Shown: piece by piece, positions 10,688-20,083 of the stretch
Layout of the letters: each line of letters starts with the position of its first letter
Numbering within the stretch: position 1 is the first letter of the stretch
Translations under genes and position numbers: made by a program
Notes under the pieces: model-generated
Database searches by the model: none
Told to the model about the DNA's origin: nothing
The model's input: only the letters and a program-made list of their open reading frames with translations
NCBI RefSeq assembly: GCF_050749885.1
Contig: NZ_JBOIUB010000002.1
Coordinates: 62,001-126,000 of the forward strand
Source: Zooshikella sp050749885
Lineage (GTDB): Bacteria; Pseudomonadota; Gammaproteobacteria; Pseudomonadales; Zooshikellaceae
DNA length: 64,000 bases
Reading direction: 5' to 3'

Positions 10688-11974
10688 ATGACTAACTTTA
10701 TGGAATTTGAGTCTGAAGTAAAAAGCTATGTAAGGTCATTTCCAACAGTGTTTGAGCGTGCTGAAAATGCGATTATTTGGGATGAACAGGGCGATGAGTA
10801 TCTGGATTTTTTTGCTGGTGCCGGTACACTAAATTATGGACATAATCCTAAATTAGTGAATACAGCACTTATTAGCTATCTCAGTAATCAAGGAATATTA
10901 CACAGTTTGGATAAAGCAACGGTGGCGAAAAAAAGATTTATTGAAGCTTTTTACCAAACTATTTTGATGCCAAGAAATCTGGATTATAAAATTCAATTTA
11001 CGGGTCCCACAGGTACTAATGCTGTAGAAGCAGCAGTTAAACTGGCACGCCGAGTGACACAACGGACTAATGTTATTGCATTTACCCGAGGTTATCATGG
11101 TTTAACTATGGGGTCATTAGCCCTAACCGCGAATGATTATTACCAGAACCAAAGTTATGGTGGTCGGGCAAATGTATACCATGCACCTTATGATGGCTAC
11201 TTTGGGGCAAGTGTTAATACCGCTGAATATTTAAGACAACTGATTGAAGACTCCAGTAGTGGTGTTTCAATGCCTGCTGCGATTATTCTTGAAACAATTC
11301 AAGGTGAAGGTGGTGTGAATGCTGCTTCTAAAGAATGGCTACAGGACATTGAAAAACTATGTAAAGCTCATAATATTATTTTGATTATTGATGATATTCA
11401 AGTCGGAAATGGCCGTTCTGGAGAATACTTTAGTTTTGAATTTGCAGGTATTAAACCTGATATGATTTGTATGTCAAAAGCCATTGGTGGCGGCTTGCCA
11501 TTAGCATTCACATTAATCAAACCCGAGCTGGATCAATGGCAGCCAGGAGAACATACAGGTACCTTCAGAGGTAATAATTTAGCATTTGTAGCCGCGACGG
11601 AATTATTAAAAAACTGGGCTACAGATGACCTATCACAAAAAGTACATAAAAAAGGTTGCATCATAAAGGAATATCTTGAACAGTTGGTATCTGCTTTTCC
11701 AGAACTGGAAATGTCTGTTCGAGGTCGAGGAATGATCTGGGGGTTAGATATACCACAACCAGGTTTGGCAAAACAGTTGTCGCGAGTTTTATTTGAAAAT
11801 AATTTACTTGTAGAAACATGCGGTAAAGATGATCATGTTATTAAATTACTACCCCCACTTACAATTGAGTCTGCTCAGTTAGAAGTAGGCTTAAGAAAAA
11901 TTGGCTTTGGGCTTGAAGCGTTAGTGAATAGTGAAGTAACACCTATACATCATGACAGAAAGCTTGCTGTTTAA
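10688..11974 (+). CDS. dat: Diaminobutyrate--2-oxoglutarate aminotransferase (EctB/Dat/PvdH family)
   Basis: A 428-residue class III PLP aminotransferase. The family makes L-2,4-diaminobutyrate from aspartate semialdehyde and glutamate. Family signatures are DFFAGAGTLNYGHN near the N-terminus, the pyridoxal-binding DDIQVGNGRSGEYFSFE, and the Schiff-base lysine in MSKAIGGGLP. Length matches EctB (about 420). No ectA or ectC is adjacent, so ectoine synthesis is unlikely here; next to an NRPS and an exporter the better reading is supply of diaminobutyrate as a peptide building block, as PvdH does for pyoverdine. GGG just before TATAAAGT and ATG serves as a modest ribosome-binding site. It ends before a bidirectional terminator. 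Confidence 0.88.
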   Translation: MTNFMEFESEVKSYVRSFPTVFERAENAIIWDEQGDEYLDFFAGAGTLNYGHNPKLVNTALISYLSNQGILHSLDKATVAKKRFIEAFYQTILMPRNLDYKIQFTGPTGTNAVEAAVKLARRVTQRTNVIAFTRGYHGLTMGSLALTANDYYQNQSYGGRANVYHAPYDGYFGASVNTAEYLRQLIEDSSSGVSMPAAIILETIQGEGGVNAASKEWLQDIEKLCKAHNIILIIDDIQVGNGRSGEYFSFEFAGIKPDMICMSKAIGGGLPLAFTLIKPELDQWQPGEHTGTFRGNNLAFVAATELLKNWATDDLSQKVHKKGCIIKEYLEQLVSAFPELEMSVRGRGMIWGLDIPQPGLAKQLSRVLFENNLLVETCGKDDHVIKLLPPLTIESAQLEVGLRKIGFGLEALVNSEVTPIHHDRKLAV

Positions 11975-12012
11975 GTGTAAATATAACGTTTCACAGATAT
12001 AGCATTATCAAG

Positions 12013-12065
12013 AAAATAACCCGTGAACTTGTCTGGATGCATACCTTGTTTTCGGGTTATTTTTT
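12013..12065. terminator. Bidirectional rho-independent terminator between convergent genes
   Basis: AAAATAACCCG pairs with CGGGTTATTTT across a 29-nt loop, followed by a T-run on the plus strand; the minus strand also ends in TTATTTTCTT. It lies between the aminotransferase gene and the convergent lactate dehydrogenase gene and can serve both. Confidence 0.75.
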
Positions 12066-12109
12066 ACCAAATTAGTTTATGCACTGGCACCATTTAAAAA
12101 CATCATTAT

Positions 12110-14944
12110 TTAAATCTGTTGAGTGTTAATACCCAGTGCTTCTGCCACGAGATAAAAGATAGACTGGTACGGAATGCCACTGTGTAAACTAAGGCCTGTT
12201 TCACAGGTGACACTGGTACTAAAGCCTCGGGAGCAACTAGCAACCTGTGATTTTAATGTCGCTAAGGCACTTGCATTTAATTCGGGTAAATTGAAACCTT
12301 TATCACCTGCAAACCCACAACAACTGATGTCTGGTGGAATAATCACTTTTTGTGCGCACTGCTCAGCTAATTGTTGGGCTTGTGTTGCAAGTCCCATACG
12401 ATGAGTAGAACATGTTATATGCAAAGCAATGTGTTCTTTGATTGGGGTAAATAGATAGCCTTTATTTGAGTTAACGATATAGTGTAGACAAAAATTAACA
12501 GGCTCATAAATCGTTAGATGGGAATTTTTGGTTTGCAGTACACACGGGCTTGTATCCGAAATAATTGGCCATTTACCATTATTGGAGTAAAGGTTTAACG
12601 TATTGAGTAACTGTTGACGTTTGTGTTCCGCTAATGTTTTATAACCTTTGCTTAAATAAGGTTGCCCACAACAAAGCGCATTATCTTCTACTGTTAAGAC
12701 ATTGAATCCCAACTGTATAAGAATATCAGGGATGAGTGTGGTCAGTGGTGGTAGAGACGGAGTTCCGCTGATTACCTTAGTTATGCAGCTAGGCCAATAA
12801 ACAACGGTTTTTGATGGATCAAATTTCTTCGGTGTTATACCTTGCTGCGTGGGGGATCGATGATATTTTTTCAAGCGTTGCTGAGTAACAACTAAAGGCA
12901 AGGTTGATGGCCATAGTGGTAGACGTTTACCTGACAAGTTGTGTATTGTTTGGCTGAGGTGATATTGACGCGCTTTACCCACCCATTGGCTACTCCATTC
13001 CGCTAATTTGAGACCCATTTTAATTCCCGCCAGACATACATCAAAGTGGTTGGCGGTCCACTGTGCTAAGCGAAACTGTTTAGCCTGTTGTTCGCGTAAA
13101 GAACGGATAAACTCGCCAGTATTAATGTTCACAGGGCAACGATTTGCACAAAGCCCTGTTGCTGCACAGGTTTGGTTACCGTAAAAATGGAATTGTTGTA
13201 GCCAGTGTTTAACCGGTTCATTATGCTGCTGACGTCGGGTAATTTCTCGCCATACTGCAATCCGCTGTCTTGGTGTAAAAGTGAGTTGTTTGGATGGACA
13301 AATCGCTTCGCAAAAACCACACTCTATGCACTTATCAATCAGTGGGTGAGATGAGGGCATGGTCTTAAAATTTTCCAGGTGCACATGTGGATTGTTATTC
13401 AGAATTACCCCTGGATTTAAAATATGATTTGGATCGAGTAGCTGCTTTATCGCTTTCATAAGCTGGTAGGCAGCTGAGCCCCACTCCAGTTCAACAAAAG
13501 GTGCAATATTACGACCTGTGCCATGTTCTGCTTTTAGTGAGCCATCAAATTTTGTCGTGACACCCTGGCCTATTGCATCCATAAATTGTTGATATTGTTG
13601 GATGTGCTTTGGGCTATCAAAACGTTGAGAAAATACGAAGTGTACGTTACCAGCAAGGGCGTGTCCGAAAATAATGCCATCATGGTAGCCAAACTCAGTA
13701 AAGCGTTGTTGAATAAATTGTACACCTGTTGCTAAGTGCTGAATGGGAAAAGCAACATCCTCAATAATGACTGTTGATCCTGATTTACGTTGTGCACCAA
13801 CAGCAGGAAACAAGCCTTTACGAATAGCCCATAGTTGATCGATATTAACTTGATCTGTCGTGAAGTTGGCTGGTGTTAAAAGTTGAAAGTGGGAGAGGCA
13901 TTGTTCAATTGCTTTTATAGATTGGTTTAATTGGACCTCAGAATCAGCCTGTGTTTCGATAAGTAATGCTGCACTTTGTGCTGATAAGGACTGTGTATCA
14001 GGCATAGTGGGGTGTGTTGCGACAGCGTGCAGGCTACGACTATCCATGAGTTCGACAGCGGCTACAGGCATTGTTTGTAATGTTTCTACGGCTTGGCAGG
14101 CGTTAGTCAAGGTTGGGAATACGACGAGTGCTGCTGCTTTGTATGGGTAATCCTTAATCGTATTGAGTGTGACTGAAGAAATAAAACCTAACGTACCCTC
14201 TGACCCAACCAGTAAATGGATTAAAATTTCGATAGGATCAGTAAAATCAATCAGTGCATTAATAGCATAACCTGTCGTATTTTTAAGGCGGTATTTATGG
14301 TTAATACGCTTCGTTAAGGACGTGTTAGCAAGCGTTTGTTGGCTTAATTGCTGAAGTTTATCAAGCAGTGGTTGATGATGTTGCTTAAAAGCTTTTATAC
14401 TGTTGCCATCAGCCGTATCCAATATTGTACCGTCAGCCAATATTAAACGCATATGGCGTAATGTATGATAGCTATTGGCGGTTACTCCACAACACATACC
14501 ACTGGCATTATTAGCGACTATACCACCCATTTTACAGCTATTAATTGACGCAGGATCAGGACCTAATTTACGTTGCCAGGGTTGTAATAAGCGATTTGCC
14601 TGTGCGCCAATAATGCCAGGCTGTAGCTGGATAACGTTGCCTTCCTGTTCAATTCGACAGTTATTCCAGTTTGGGCCTAAAATAACCAGAACACTTTCTG
14701 TGATTGCCTGTCCAGAAAGGCTCGTTCCTGCGGCACGAAATGTGATACCCACTTGATATTGATTAGCCAGTTGTAATAATTGGCTCATTTCATATTCGTG
14801 GTTTGCTTGTACAATTAATTTAGGTACAAGTCGGTAACAGCTGGCATCCGTACTATAAGCGTAACGTAATACTTCATCTGTGATGAGTTGTTCTTTACTG
14901 AAAATAGAAGCCAGGTGTTGTGTGAATACATTCCAGTTATTCAT
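12110..14944 (-). CDS. dld: D-lactate dehydrogenase, FAD/Fe-S type (Dld-II)
   Basis: A 944-residue protein: an FAD-binding type 4 oxidase domain (GGIVANNASGMCCG near 140), an FAD-oxidase C-terminal region, then a GlpC-like module with 4Fe-4S motifs CIECGFCEAICP near 540 and CAATGLCANRCP near 600, and CCG motifs CCGQPY near 760 and CCGFAGDKG near 876. This architecture is that of the Shewanella Dld-II respiratory D-lactate dehydrogenase, which oxidises D-lactate to pyruvate and passes electrons to the quinone pool. It is the last gene of a four-gene operon with lldE, lldF and lldG; its ATG overlaps the lldG stop by 8 nt, implying translational coupling. Dehydrogenases for other 2-hydroxyacids share this layout, but the operon favours lactate. 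Confidence 0.92.
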   Translation of the reverse strand: MNNWNVFTQHLASIFSKEQLITDEVLRYAYSTDASCYRLVPKLIVQANHEYEMSQLLQLANQYQVGITFRAAGTSLSGQAITESVLVILGPNWNNCRIEQEGNVIQLQPGIIGAQANRLLQPWQRKLGPDPASINSCKMGGIVANNASGMCCGVTANSYHTLRHMRLILADGTILDTADGNSIKAFKQHHQPLLDKLQQLSQQTLANTSLTKRINHKYRLKNTTGYAINALIDFTDPIEILIHLLVGSEGTLGFISSVTLNTIKDYPYKAAALVVFPTLTNACQAVETLQTMPVAAVELMDSRSLHAVATHPTMPDTQSLSAQSAALLIETQADSEVQLNQSIKAIEQCLSHFQLLTPANFTTDQVNIDQLWAIRKGLFPAVGAQRKSGSTVIIEDVAFPIQHLATGVQFIQQRFTEFGYHDGIIFGHALAGNVHFVFSQRFDSPKHIQQYQQFMDAIGQGVTTKFDGSLKAEHGTGRNIAPFVELEWGSAAYQLMKAIKQLLDPNHILNPGVILNNNPHVHLENFKTMPSSHPLIDKCIECGFCEAICPSKQLTFTPRQRIAVWREITRRQQHNEPVKHWLQQFHFYGNQTCAATGLCANRCPVNINTGEFIRSLREQQAKQFRLAQWTANHFDVCLAGIKMGLKLAEWSSQWVGKARQYHLSQTIHNLSGKRLPLWPSTLPLVVTQQRLKKYHRSPTQQGITPKKFDPSKTVVYWPSCITKVISGTPSLPPLTTLIPDILIQLGFNVLTVEDNALCCGQPYLSKGYKTLAEHKRQQLLNTLNLYSNNGKWPIISDTSPCVLQTKNSHLTIYEPVNFCLHYIVNSNKGYLFTPIKEHIALHITCSTHRMGLATQAQQLAEQCAQKVIIPPDISCCGFAGDKGFNLPELNASALATLKSQVASCSRGFSTSVTCETGLSLHSGIPYQSIFYLVAEALGINTQQI

Positions 14945-15647
14945 TTTTTAAGTCATCAATGATAAAAACGGCAAGTATTTTGGGACCATGTGCGCCATAC
15001 GCTAACGTTTGCTGAATATCGGCGGATTTGGAAGGGCCTGATATAAATACGATATTTGTAGGCATATTATGTGGCCAACACGAGTGATTAAGCAGTGCGT
15101 CAAAAGTATGAATAATTTGTTGGGTATAAAGGACGACAATATGAGTAGGTGGAACAAGGGATAAGGTTCGAGGTTCCACGGATGAGGGCTGAATAACTAA
15201 AGTGCCTGTGTTGGCAATTGCTGCAAGACAGTTGGTGATAGCGGCATTACCCTCATTAAATAAGCGGGTTTTCCATTGTTCAATAGGTTGTCTATAAGGC
15301 TCAATTTTGTATGGAGGCTGTTCAGTTGCAGGGGAAGAGGGGGCTAATAAACGGTTAATGTTGTCAGGAATTGGATCTCCTGTGAGTAAGCAGTTAACTT
15401 TTTGTTGATAAAGGAATGTGAAAAGCTGTTGTTGACAATACTGTGATGATCCTAAAACAACATGAGCATGTGCCATTTCTAGTTGATCAATTAAAATCTT
15501 AATGGCTTGATCATGGCTATGGGTTACTAAATGCGTTGATTTATCGTTAATGGTGTCATTTTTTTCATCATCACTTGCCGCTTTATTTATTGAGTTTTTC
15601 AATTTAGCTTGATGCAGTCGATTGAGTATTTTGGTGCGCGCATCCAT
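14937..15647 (-). CDS. lldG: Lactate utilization protein C (LldG/LutC, LUD domain)
   Basis: A 236-residue LUD-domain protein, the third subunit of the LldEFG (LutABC) L-lactate dehydrogenase complex, which lets the cell grow on L-lactate. The C-terminal part carries the family features ITNCLAAIANTGTLVI and SGPSKSADIQQTLAYGAHGP. It starts 21 nt after lldF and overlaps dld by 8 nt. The N-terminal 60 residues are charged and less conserved, as usual in the family. Confidence 0.9.
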   Translation of the reverse strand: MDARTKILNRLHQAKLKNSINKAASDDEKNDTINDKSTHLVTHSHDQAIKILIDQLEMAHAHVVLGSSQYCQQQLFTFLYQQKVNCLLTGDPIPDNINRLLAPSSPATEQPPYKIEPYRQPIEQWKTRLFNEGNAAITNCLAAIANTGTLVIQPSSVEPRTLSLVPPTHIVVLYTQQIIHTFDALLNHSCWPHNMPTNIVFISGPSKSADIQQTLAYGAHGPKILAVFIIDDLKNE

Positions 15648-15668
15648 GACATTTTTCTCGATTAAAGT

Positions 15669-17156
15669 TTATACCTGTTTTTTGGACAAAGCAGTATGAC
15701 GTCGATGTGCTTTTAATCGTTGATGTAATGTGTTCGACGCTGGAACAAGTGGTGTTCGATAAGACGTCCAGCCACCTAATTGGTGAGGAAATAATGCACG
15801 ACATTTAGTCACTAAGTGGGTGATAAAATGATACAACTTAGGGTGGCAGTTTAGCCAACTCCATGTCTTCCATATAAAGTGTTGCCTGCGCGAATATTGT
15901 TGACCCGTAATGGGTGTTAGTTGGGTATGTGTAGCTGAAAAATGACTATCATGATACGAACGATATTGTCCTGTAGCTTCCTGGCGCCAACGAAGTAGTA
16001 ATTGGGGGATGGGAATTTTAACGGGACAAACTTCACCACAGGCGCCGCATAAACTGGAAGCAAAAGGCAGTTCACTGGCACGACTACTTTGGCTTTCAAG
16101 TTGAGGGGCTAATATTTTGCCAATTGGGCCTGGATAGGTTGTACCATAGGTGTGCCCCCCAACACGGGTATAAACTGGACAATGGTTCATGCAAGCCCCA
16201 CAACGAATACAACGTAGTACATCCCGAAATGTTTGATCTTCCCAAAGTTGGCTGCGTCCGTTATCTAATAAAATAACGTGTACTTGTTCAGGTCCGTCTT
16301 TTTCCCCTGTACACCTTGGTCCTGAGATCATATTAATGTAGGTTGTAATGGATTGGCCGGTGGCTGAGCGGGTAAGTAAGCTTAATAAGGGAGGCAACTC
16401 TGCCATTGATGCAATAACTTTTTCAAGACCCATCAGCGCAATATGTACTTTGGGTAATGTGGTACACATTCGCCCATTTCCTTCATTTTCAACAAGCACT
16501 AGTGTGCCTGTTTCTGCCACCGCAAAATTGACGCCACTAATACCTACCATGGCTTTTTGAAAACGCTGTCTAAGATGCTGGCGTGCCTGTTGAATAAGTG
16601 TATCCACATCATCTTGATATTGGCCAGAAACATGCTTTTTAAAAAGTTGGGCAATATCTGCTTTGCTTTTGTGAATGGCTGGCATAATGATATGAGAGGG
16701 CGTTTCATTGGCGAGCTGTACAATAAATTCACCCATATCCGTTTCTAAGCAAGGTATGTCTTGCTGTGTAAGGTACTGATTGAGGTGAATTTCTTCACTG
16801 ACCATGGTTTTACCCTTTACAACGGGCGCATGTGCGTCTGGCGGCGTTGACGCAGTTGTCTCCTTAATCAATTGAAGAACGATTTGATTAGCTTCACCAG
16901 GTGTTTCAGCCCAGTGGACCTGAATACCATTATTAATTAGCTTGGCTTCAAGTTGTAACAATAATTCTGGTAATCGAGAAAGCGCTTTTGTTTTAATCGA
17001 GGTGCCTGTTTTTCGTAATGTATACCACTCGTGTGGGTCATTAAATTGTTGCTGGCGGCGCTCAACTAAATAATCCATAGCATTACGGTAACTGTGCTGT
17101 AATTTCATGTTTTGTAGCACTGAGGAAGCTTTGGCTTCGAATTGTGATAACGTCAT
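15669..17156 (-). CDS. lldF: Lactate utilization iron-sulfur protein B (LldF/LutB)
   Basis: A 495-residue protein with an N-terminal LUD domain (VAETGTLVLVENEGNGR near 215-235; LTRSATGQSITTYINMISGP) and two 4Fe-4S motifs, CIRCGACMNHCPVY near 320 and CGACGEVCPVKIPIPQ near 365, followed by a tail rich in Trp and His. It is the electron-transfer subunit of the LldEFG complex. AGGACGG lies 6 nt before the ATG. It is co-transcribed with lldE (75-nt gap) upstream and lldG downstream. Confidence 0.93.
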   Translation of the reverse strand: MTLSQFEAKASSVLQNMKLQHSYRNAMDYLVERRQQQFNDPHEWYTLRKTGTSIKTKALSRLPELLLQLEAKLINNGIQVHWAETPGEANQIVLQLIKETTASTPPDAHAPVVKGKTMVSEEIHLNQYLTQQDIPCLETDMGEFIVQLANETPSHIIMPAIHKSKADIAQLFKKHVSGQYQDDVDTLIQQARQHLRQRFQKAMVGISGVNFAVAETGTLVLVENEGNGRMCTTLPKVHIALMGLEKVIASMAELPPLLSLLTRSATGQSITTYINMISGPRCTGEKDGPEQVHVILLDNGRSQLWEDQTFRDVLRCIRCGACMNHCPVYTRVGGHTYGTTYPGPIGKILAPQLESQSSRASELPFASSLCGACGEVCPVKIPIPQLLLRWRQEATGQYRSYHDSHFSATHTQLTPITGQQYSRRQHFIWKTWSWLNCHPKLYHFITHLVTKCRALFPHQLGGWTSYRTPLVPASNTLHQRLKAHRRHTALSKKQV

Positions 17157-17231
17157 CTATCACCGTCCTTTCTGTGATGATATTTTTTGTAATGCTATTG
17201 GTTAGAATAATTGTTCATTTTTACGTGATTG

Positions 17232-17984
17232 CTAATGAGTGTTAGGCAAACATCGGTGTCGTAAAAAACTGGCTATATGTTCACCCTGAAGTGAAGTTTT
17301 CTGTCGTTTGGCCAAACAGCCATTAATATTGAGTAAACAAGCACAATCGGCGCTGATGAGGTGCTGTATGTTGACTGCTTCTAAGGCCGTACACTTATCA
17401 TTTACCATCGCTCCCGAAATGTCTGGAAACTTGACTGAAAATGTACCACCAAAACCACAGCATTCTTCTTCATGGGCAGGGGAAACCACTGAAACATTGT
17501 TTAATTGAGACAACAGTTGCCGGCTACTCTGCAGGGTATCCATCTCCCGTTGTGCACTACAGGCAGTGTGTAGTGCAACGTGCACAGGCTTACCATGGTC
17601 GGTAAGCGTAACCTTTAAGTGGTGATGTAAAAACTCACTAAATTCAATGATGCGTTGGCTAAATTGACGCGCTTGAATGTATTGTGGGTGATTTTTAGGA
17701 AAAAGGTGCTGGTAATGGTGCTTCATCATACCTGCACATGAACCGGATAATACAACAATTGGCCAGTTTTCAGGAAATGCTGCAAGCTGTGAAAGGGCTA
17801 CCTGACGTGCTTGTTCAGGATAACCACTGGTATAAGCAGGCTGTCCACAGCAGGTTTGCTCACTGGGAAAATGGACTTGAATTTGGTGAGCTTCAAGGAG
17901 GGTGATGGCATCAATACCGGCTTCAGGAAAGAATAAATCAATGGTACAAGTGCCATAGAGATAGATATTTTTAGTCGTGGTCAC
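17232..17984 (-). CDS. lldE: Lactate utilization protein A (LldE/LutA, CCG domains)
   Basis: A 250-residue cytoplasmic protein with two CCG domains: CCGQPAYTSGYPEQAR near 42 and CCGFGGTFSVKFP near 175. In the family these cysteines bind an iron-sulfur centre, and LldE works with LldF and LldG in L-lactate oxidation. It is the first gene of the operon and begins with GTG, preceded by AAGGAG at 8 nt spacing. The 125 nt upstream must carry the operon promoter. No lactate permease (LldP) or LldR/LutR regulator lies next to it, unlike the Shewanella locus. Confidence 0.92.
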   Translation of the reverse strand: MTTTKNIYLYGTCTIDLFFPEAGIDAITLLEAHQIQVHFPSEQTCCGQPAYTSGYPEQARQVALSQLAAFPENWPIVVLSGSCAGMMKHHYQHLFPKNHPQYIQARQFSQRIIEFSEFLHHHLKVTLTDHGKPVHVALHTACSAQREMDTLQSSRQLLSQLNNVSVVSPAHEEECCGFGGTFSVKFPDISGAMVNDKCTALEAVNIQHLISADCACLLNINGCLAKRQKTSLQGEHIASFLRHRCLPNTH

Positions 17985-18109
17985 GCCAAAAACTCCTTTT
18001 TCGTTAATTCCCGTGACTTATTCCATATACTGTCAGCTTAGAGTGTTCCCTAAACGAATATTATAATAACGTAAAGGGTGGTTAATGTGGATATTATTTT
18101 ACTATTCAA

Positions 18110-19084
18110 TTATTCAAGGGTTTTTTTGATATGTTGAATACGACGGAGTAAGTGATCAATTTCTTTTTTACTTTGCTGAAAGTGAGAGGATAAATGCATT
18201 TTATAGTAGCTTAAAATATCCAATTGTTGTTCAATTGTTTTAAAACTGCTCTCAACATGGTTTGTTACGGAACTTGGTTTTTTTTCAGTTGCTATTGATT
18301 CAGCGTCAATATTATTGATTAAGGCATTATTAAAAGGAATATCCAGTGACTGTAATTGTGATGCAAGCGCGAAATCATTGAGCGATGGTGTTTGAGCCTT
18401 ATTTTCAGCGGCTAATTGATATAAGTTGTTGACGGCATCAACTAAGCAATCAAGTTCATCGTAGGCTTTTGTTGAACTACGAGATAATGATAATGGTTCT
18501 ATGATGGATGCATTTTCTTGTTCATTAATGTAACGAGCAATAGTAATGATATGCTTGGTGACCAGTTGCCAAAAAACAATAAGCAGCACGAAAGCGACAA
18601 TGGCGGTTTTAGTGCAGTTAGAGATAAAAATAACAATAAGCTTTTCCCATAAACGCCGATATGTTTCACTGAGGTCTGCAACAACAGTGAGTTGACCCAG
18701 TTCAACTTGTTCTGAATTCCAAGGGGTAATGGTTAACTGGAATGTTTGTTCAGTAAAAAAACGGGATGATTCGGGTAGCTGGCCTATCGTTTGCGTTTTA
18801 TCGGTAGACTGCGTCAGTTTGACAAAAACAACTTCAGGGATTTGTAGTAGAGACTCTAACTGGGTATTGATTTGCTTTTCATCAAAAGACCATAGAGAAC
18901 GATTAAGGTTGGGTAAACTTGACTTTTCAATTTGTACGAATATTTTATTTACACGTTGAATATCTTCGAAATAATCATAACTTAACTGAATAGCGGTGGT
19001 ACCAACAGCAATCATGGTACTTACACTGATGACAACCACCAGCAGTTTGCGCCCAATAGGACTATAAAACTTAAGTTTTCCCAT
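18110..19084 (-). CDS. Two-TM periplasmic sensor protein lacking an output domain
   Basis: A 324-residue protein with a transmembrane segment near residues 13-33, a periplasmic region of about 115 residues (including LNRSLWSFDEKQINTQLES) and a second segment near 149-175. A HAMP-like cytoplasmic stretch follows, then a Glu/Lys/His-rich C-terminal coiled coil ending IQHIKKTLE. The periplasmic part looks like the sensor region of hybrid histidine kinases and diguanylate cyclases, yet no kinase, GGDEF, EAL or chemoreceptor signalling domain is present. The gene ends cleanly at TAA with no visible continuation in other frames. It lies 210 nt downstream of a solute-binding protein gene on the same strand, which might deliver its ligand. 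Confidence 0.75.
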   Translation of the reverse strand: MGKLKFYSPIGRKLLVVVISVSTMIAVGTTAIQLSYDYFEDIQRVNKIFVQIEKSSLPNLNRSLWSFDEKQINTQLESLLQIPEVVFVKLTQSTDKTQTIGQLPESSRFFTEQTFQLTITPWNSEQVELGQLTVVADLSETYRRLWEKLIVIFISNCTKTAIVAFVLLIVFWQLVTKHIITIARYINEQENASIIEPLSLSRSSTKAYDELDCLVDAVNNLYQLAAENKAQTPSLNDFALASQLQSLDIPFNNALINNIDAESIATEKKPSSVTNHVESSFKTIEQQLDILSYYKMHLSSHFQQSKKEIDHLLRRIQHIKKTLE

Positions 19085-19294
19085 AGAGGTCCATGCGTTT
19101 TAGTGCTAGATAATTTACCGCTTAATCATTAAGGTACCGCTAAAAATCACTATTTTTAATGGTGCCCATTATTAGCAAATTGATCAGTTTTATTGTTATA
19201 TCTTTAGCGAGTGATTATTTTTGTAGTTTGGAACTTATTGCTTAATGATTTCTAATGAACACGTATAGTATCAATAAATGCCACTCTATTGAGT

Positions 19295-20083
19295 CTAGTC
19301 CAGCGTATAAATTGTTTTATAGGCTTCAGTTTTTTTAAACGCCAAAATATGCTGGTTTATATACTGAGCATCTTGTTGAGAAACAGAACGTTTACTATAC
19401 ATAACATGTACTTGATCGCTTGAAACAATATAAGGGTGTAGCGAAAGTTTATGCCATATTCCTAAGTTAGTGGCTCGGTATTTAAGATTGTATACATCCT
19501 GTAATACCGCATCAGCCCGCCCTGTTGCGACCATCTTAATACCCTGAATTGTTTGTTCGACATCAATGAGTAAGTCGTGAAACTCAGGATCTGATAATAA
19601 CTCGGCAAACTCTTTACCATAATAAGAGCCCAGTCTGACCGCTAAGGACATTTTTAGTTTTTTGATGTCGTGTAAATGTTGAAGTGGCCAGCGTTTTTCT
19701 TCTCCTTTACGAATGACCATTCTCATTTGCTCGTTTCGATAGGGAGGAGAATAATAGGCATATTGTTCCCGCTCTGCTGTTTTACTTACCGTGAGCATAA
19801 GATCAATATTACCTTTTTTAAGCTCTATTAATGAGCGTTTGAATGTAATCATTTTAATAAGGTAATGGCAGTTGGCCTGTTGTAGTACTGCGCGTAGAAA
19901 AGCAATATCCAATCCTACCAGCTGCTTATTTTTATCATAATAACCATAGGGAGGATAAATATCCCAGCCAACGATTAGCGTGTCTTTTAAGCAGCTTTTG
20001 GCTAAAACTTGCAAGCAAAGACTCAATAAAAAAAACAGTAATATGAACTTCATATACAATACCAACGTAATGATATCCTCCAT
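19295..20083 (-). CDS. Periplasmic family-3 solute-binding protein
   Basis: A 262-residue SBP_bac_3 protein (amino-acid-binding type). Early LIVGWDIYPPYGYYDKNKQLVGLDIAFLRAV is split by the usual ligand-pocket aromatics, and SKTAEREQYAYYSPPY and GRADAVLQD are family hallmarks. The signal peptide fits best from the methionine at 20053 (KFILLFFLLSLCLQVLA), so the first ten residues from 20083 may be untranslated; GGAGG overlaps the upstream ATG, leaving the true start unsettled. No ABC permease or ATPase is adjacent, so a sensory or orphan binding role is as likely as transport. Divergent from moaB. Confidence 0.85.
   Translation of the reverse strand: MEDIITLVLYMKFILLFFLLSLCLQVLAKSCLKDTLIVGWDIYPPYGYYDKNKQLVGLDIAFLRAVLQQANCHYLIKMITFKRSLIELKKGNIDLMLTVSKTAEREQYAYYSPPYRNEQMRMVIRKGEEKRWPLQHLHDIKKLKMSLAVRLGSYYGKEFAELLSDPEFHDLLIDVEQTIQGIKMVATGRADAVLQDVYNLKYRATNLGIWHKLSLHPYIVSSDQVHVMYSKRSVSQQDAQYINQHILAFKKTEAYKTIYTLD

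Noticed and set aside
10688..11974. Reading the aminotransferase as part of an ectoine operon
   Set aside because: No ectA or ectC on either side; the neighbours are an NRPS exporter and a terminator.
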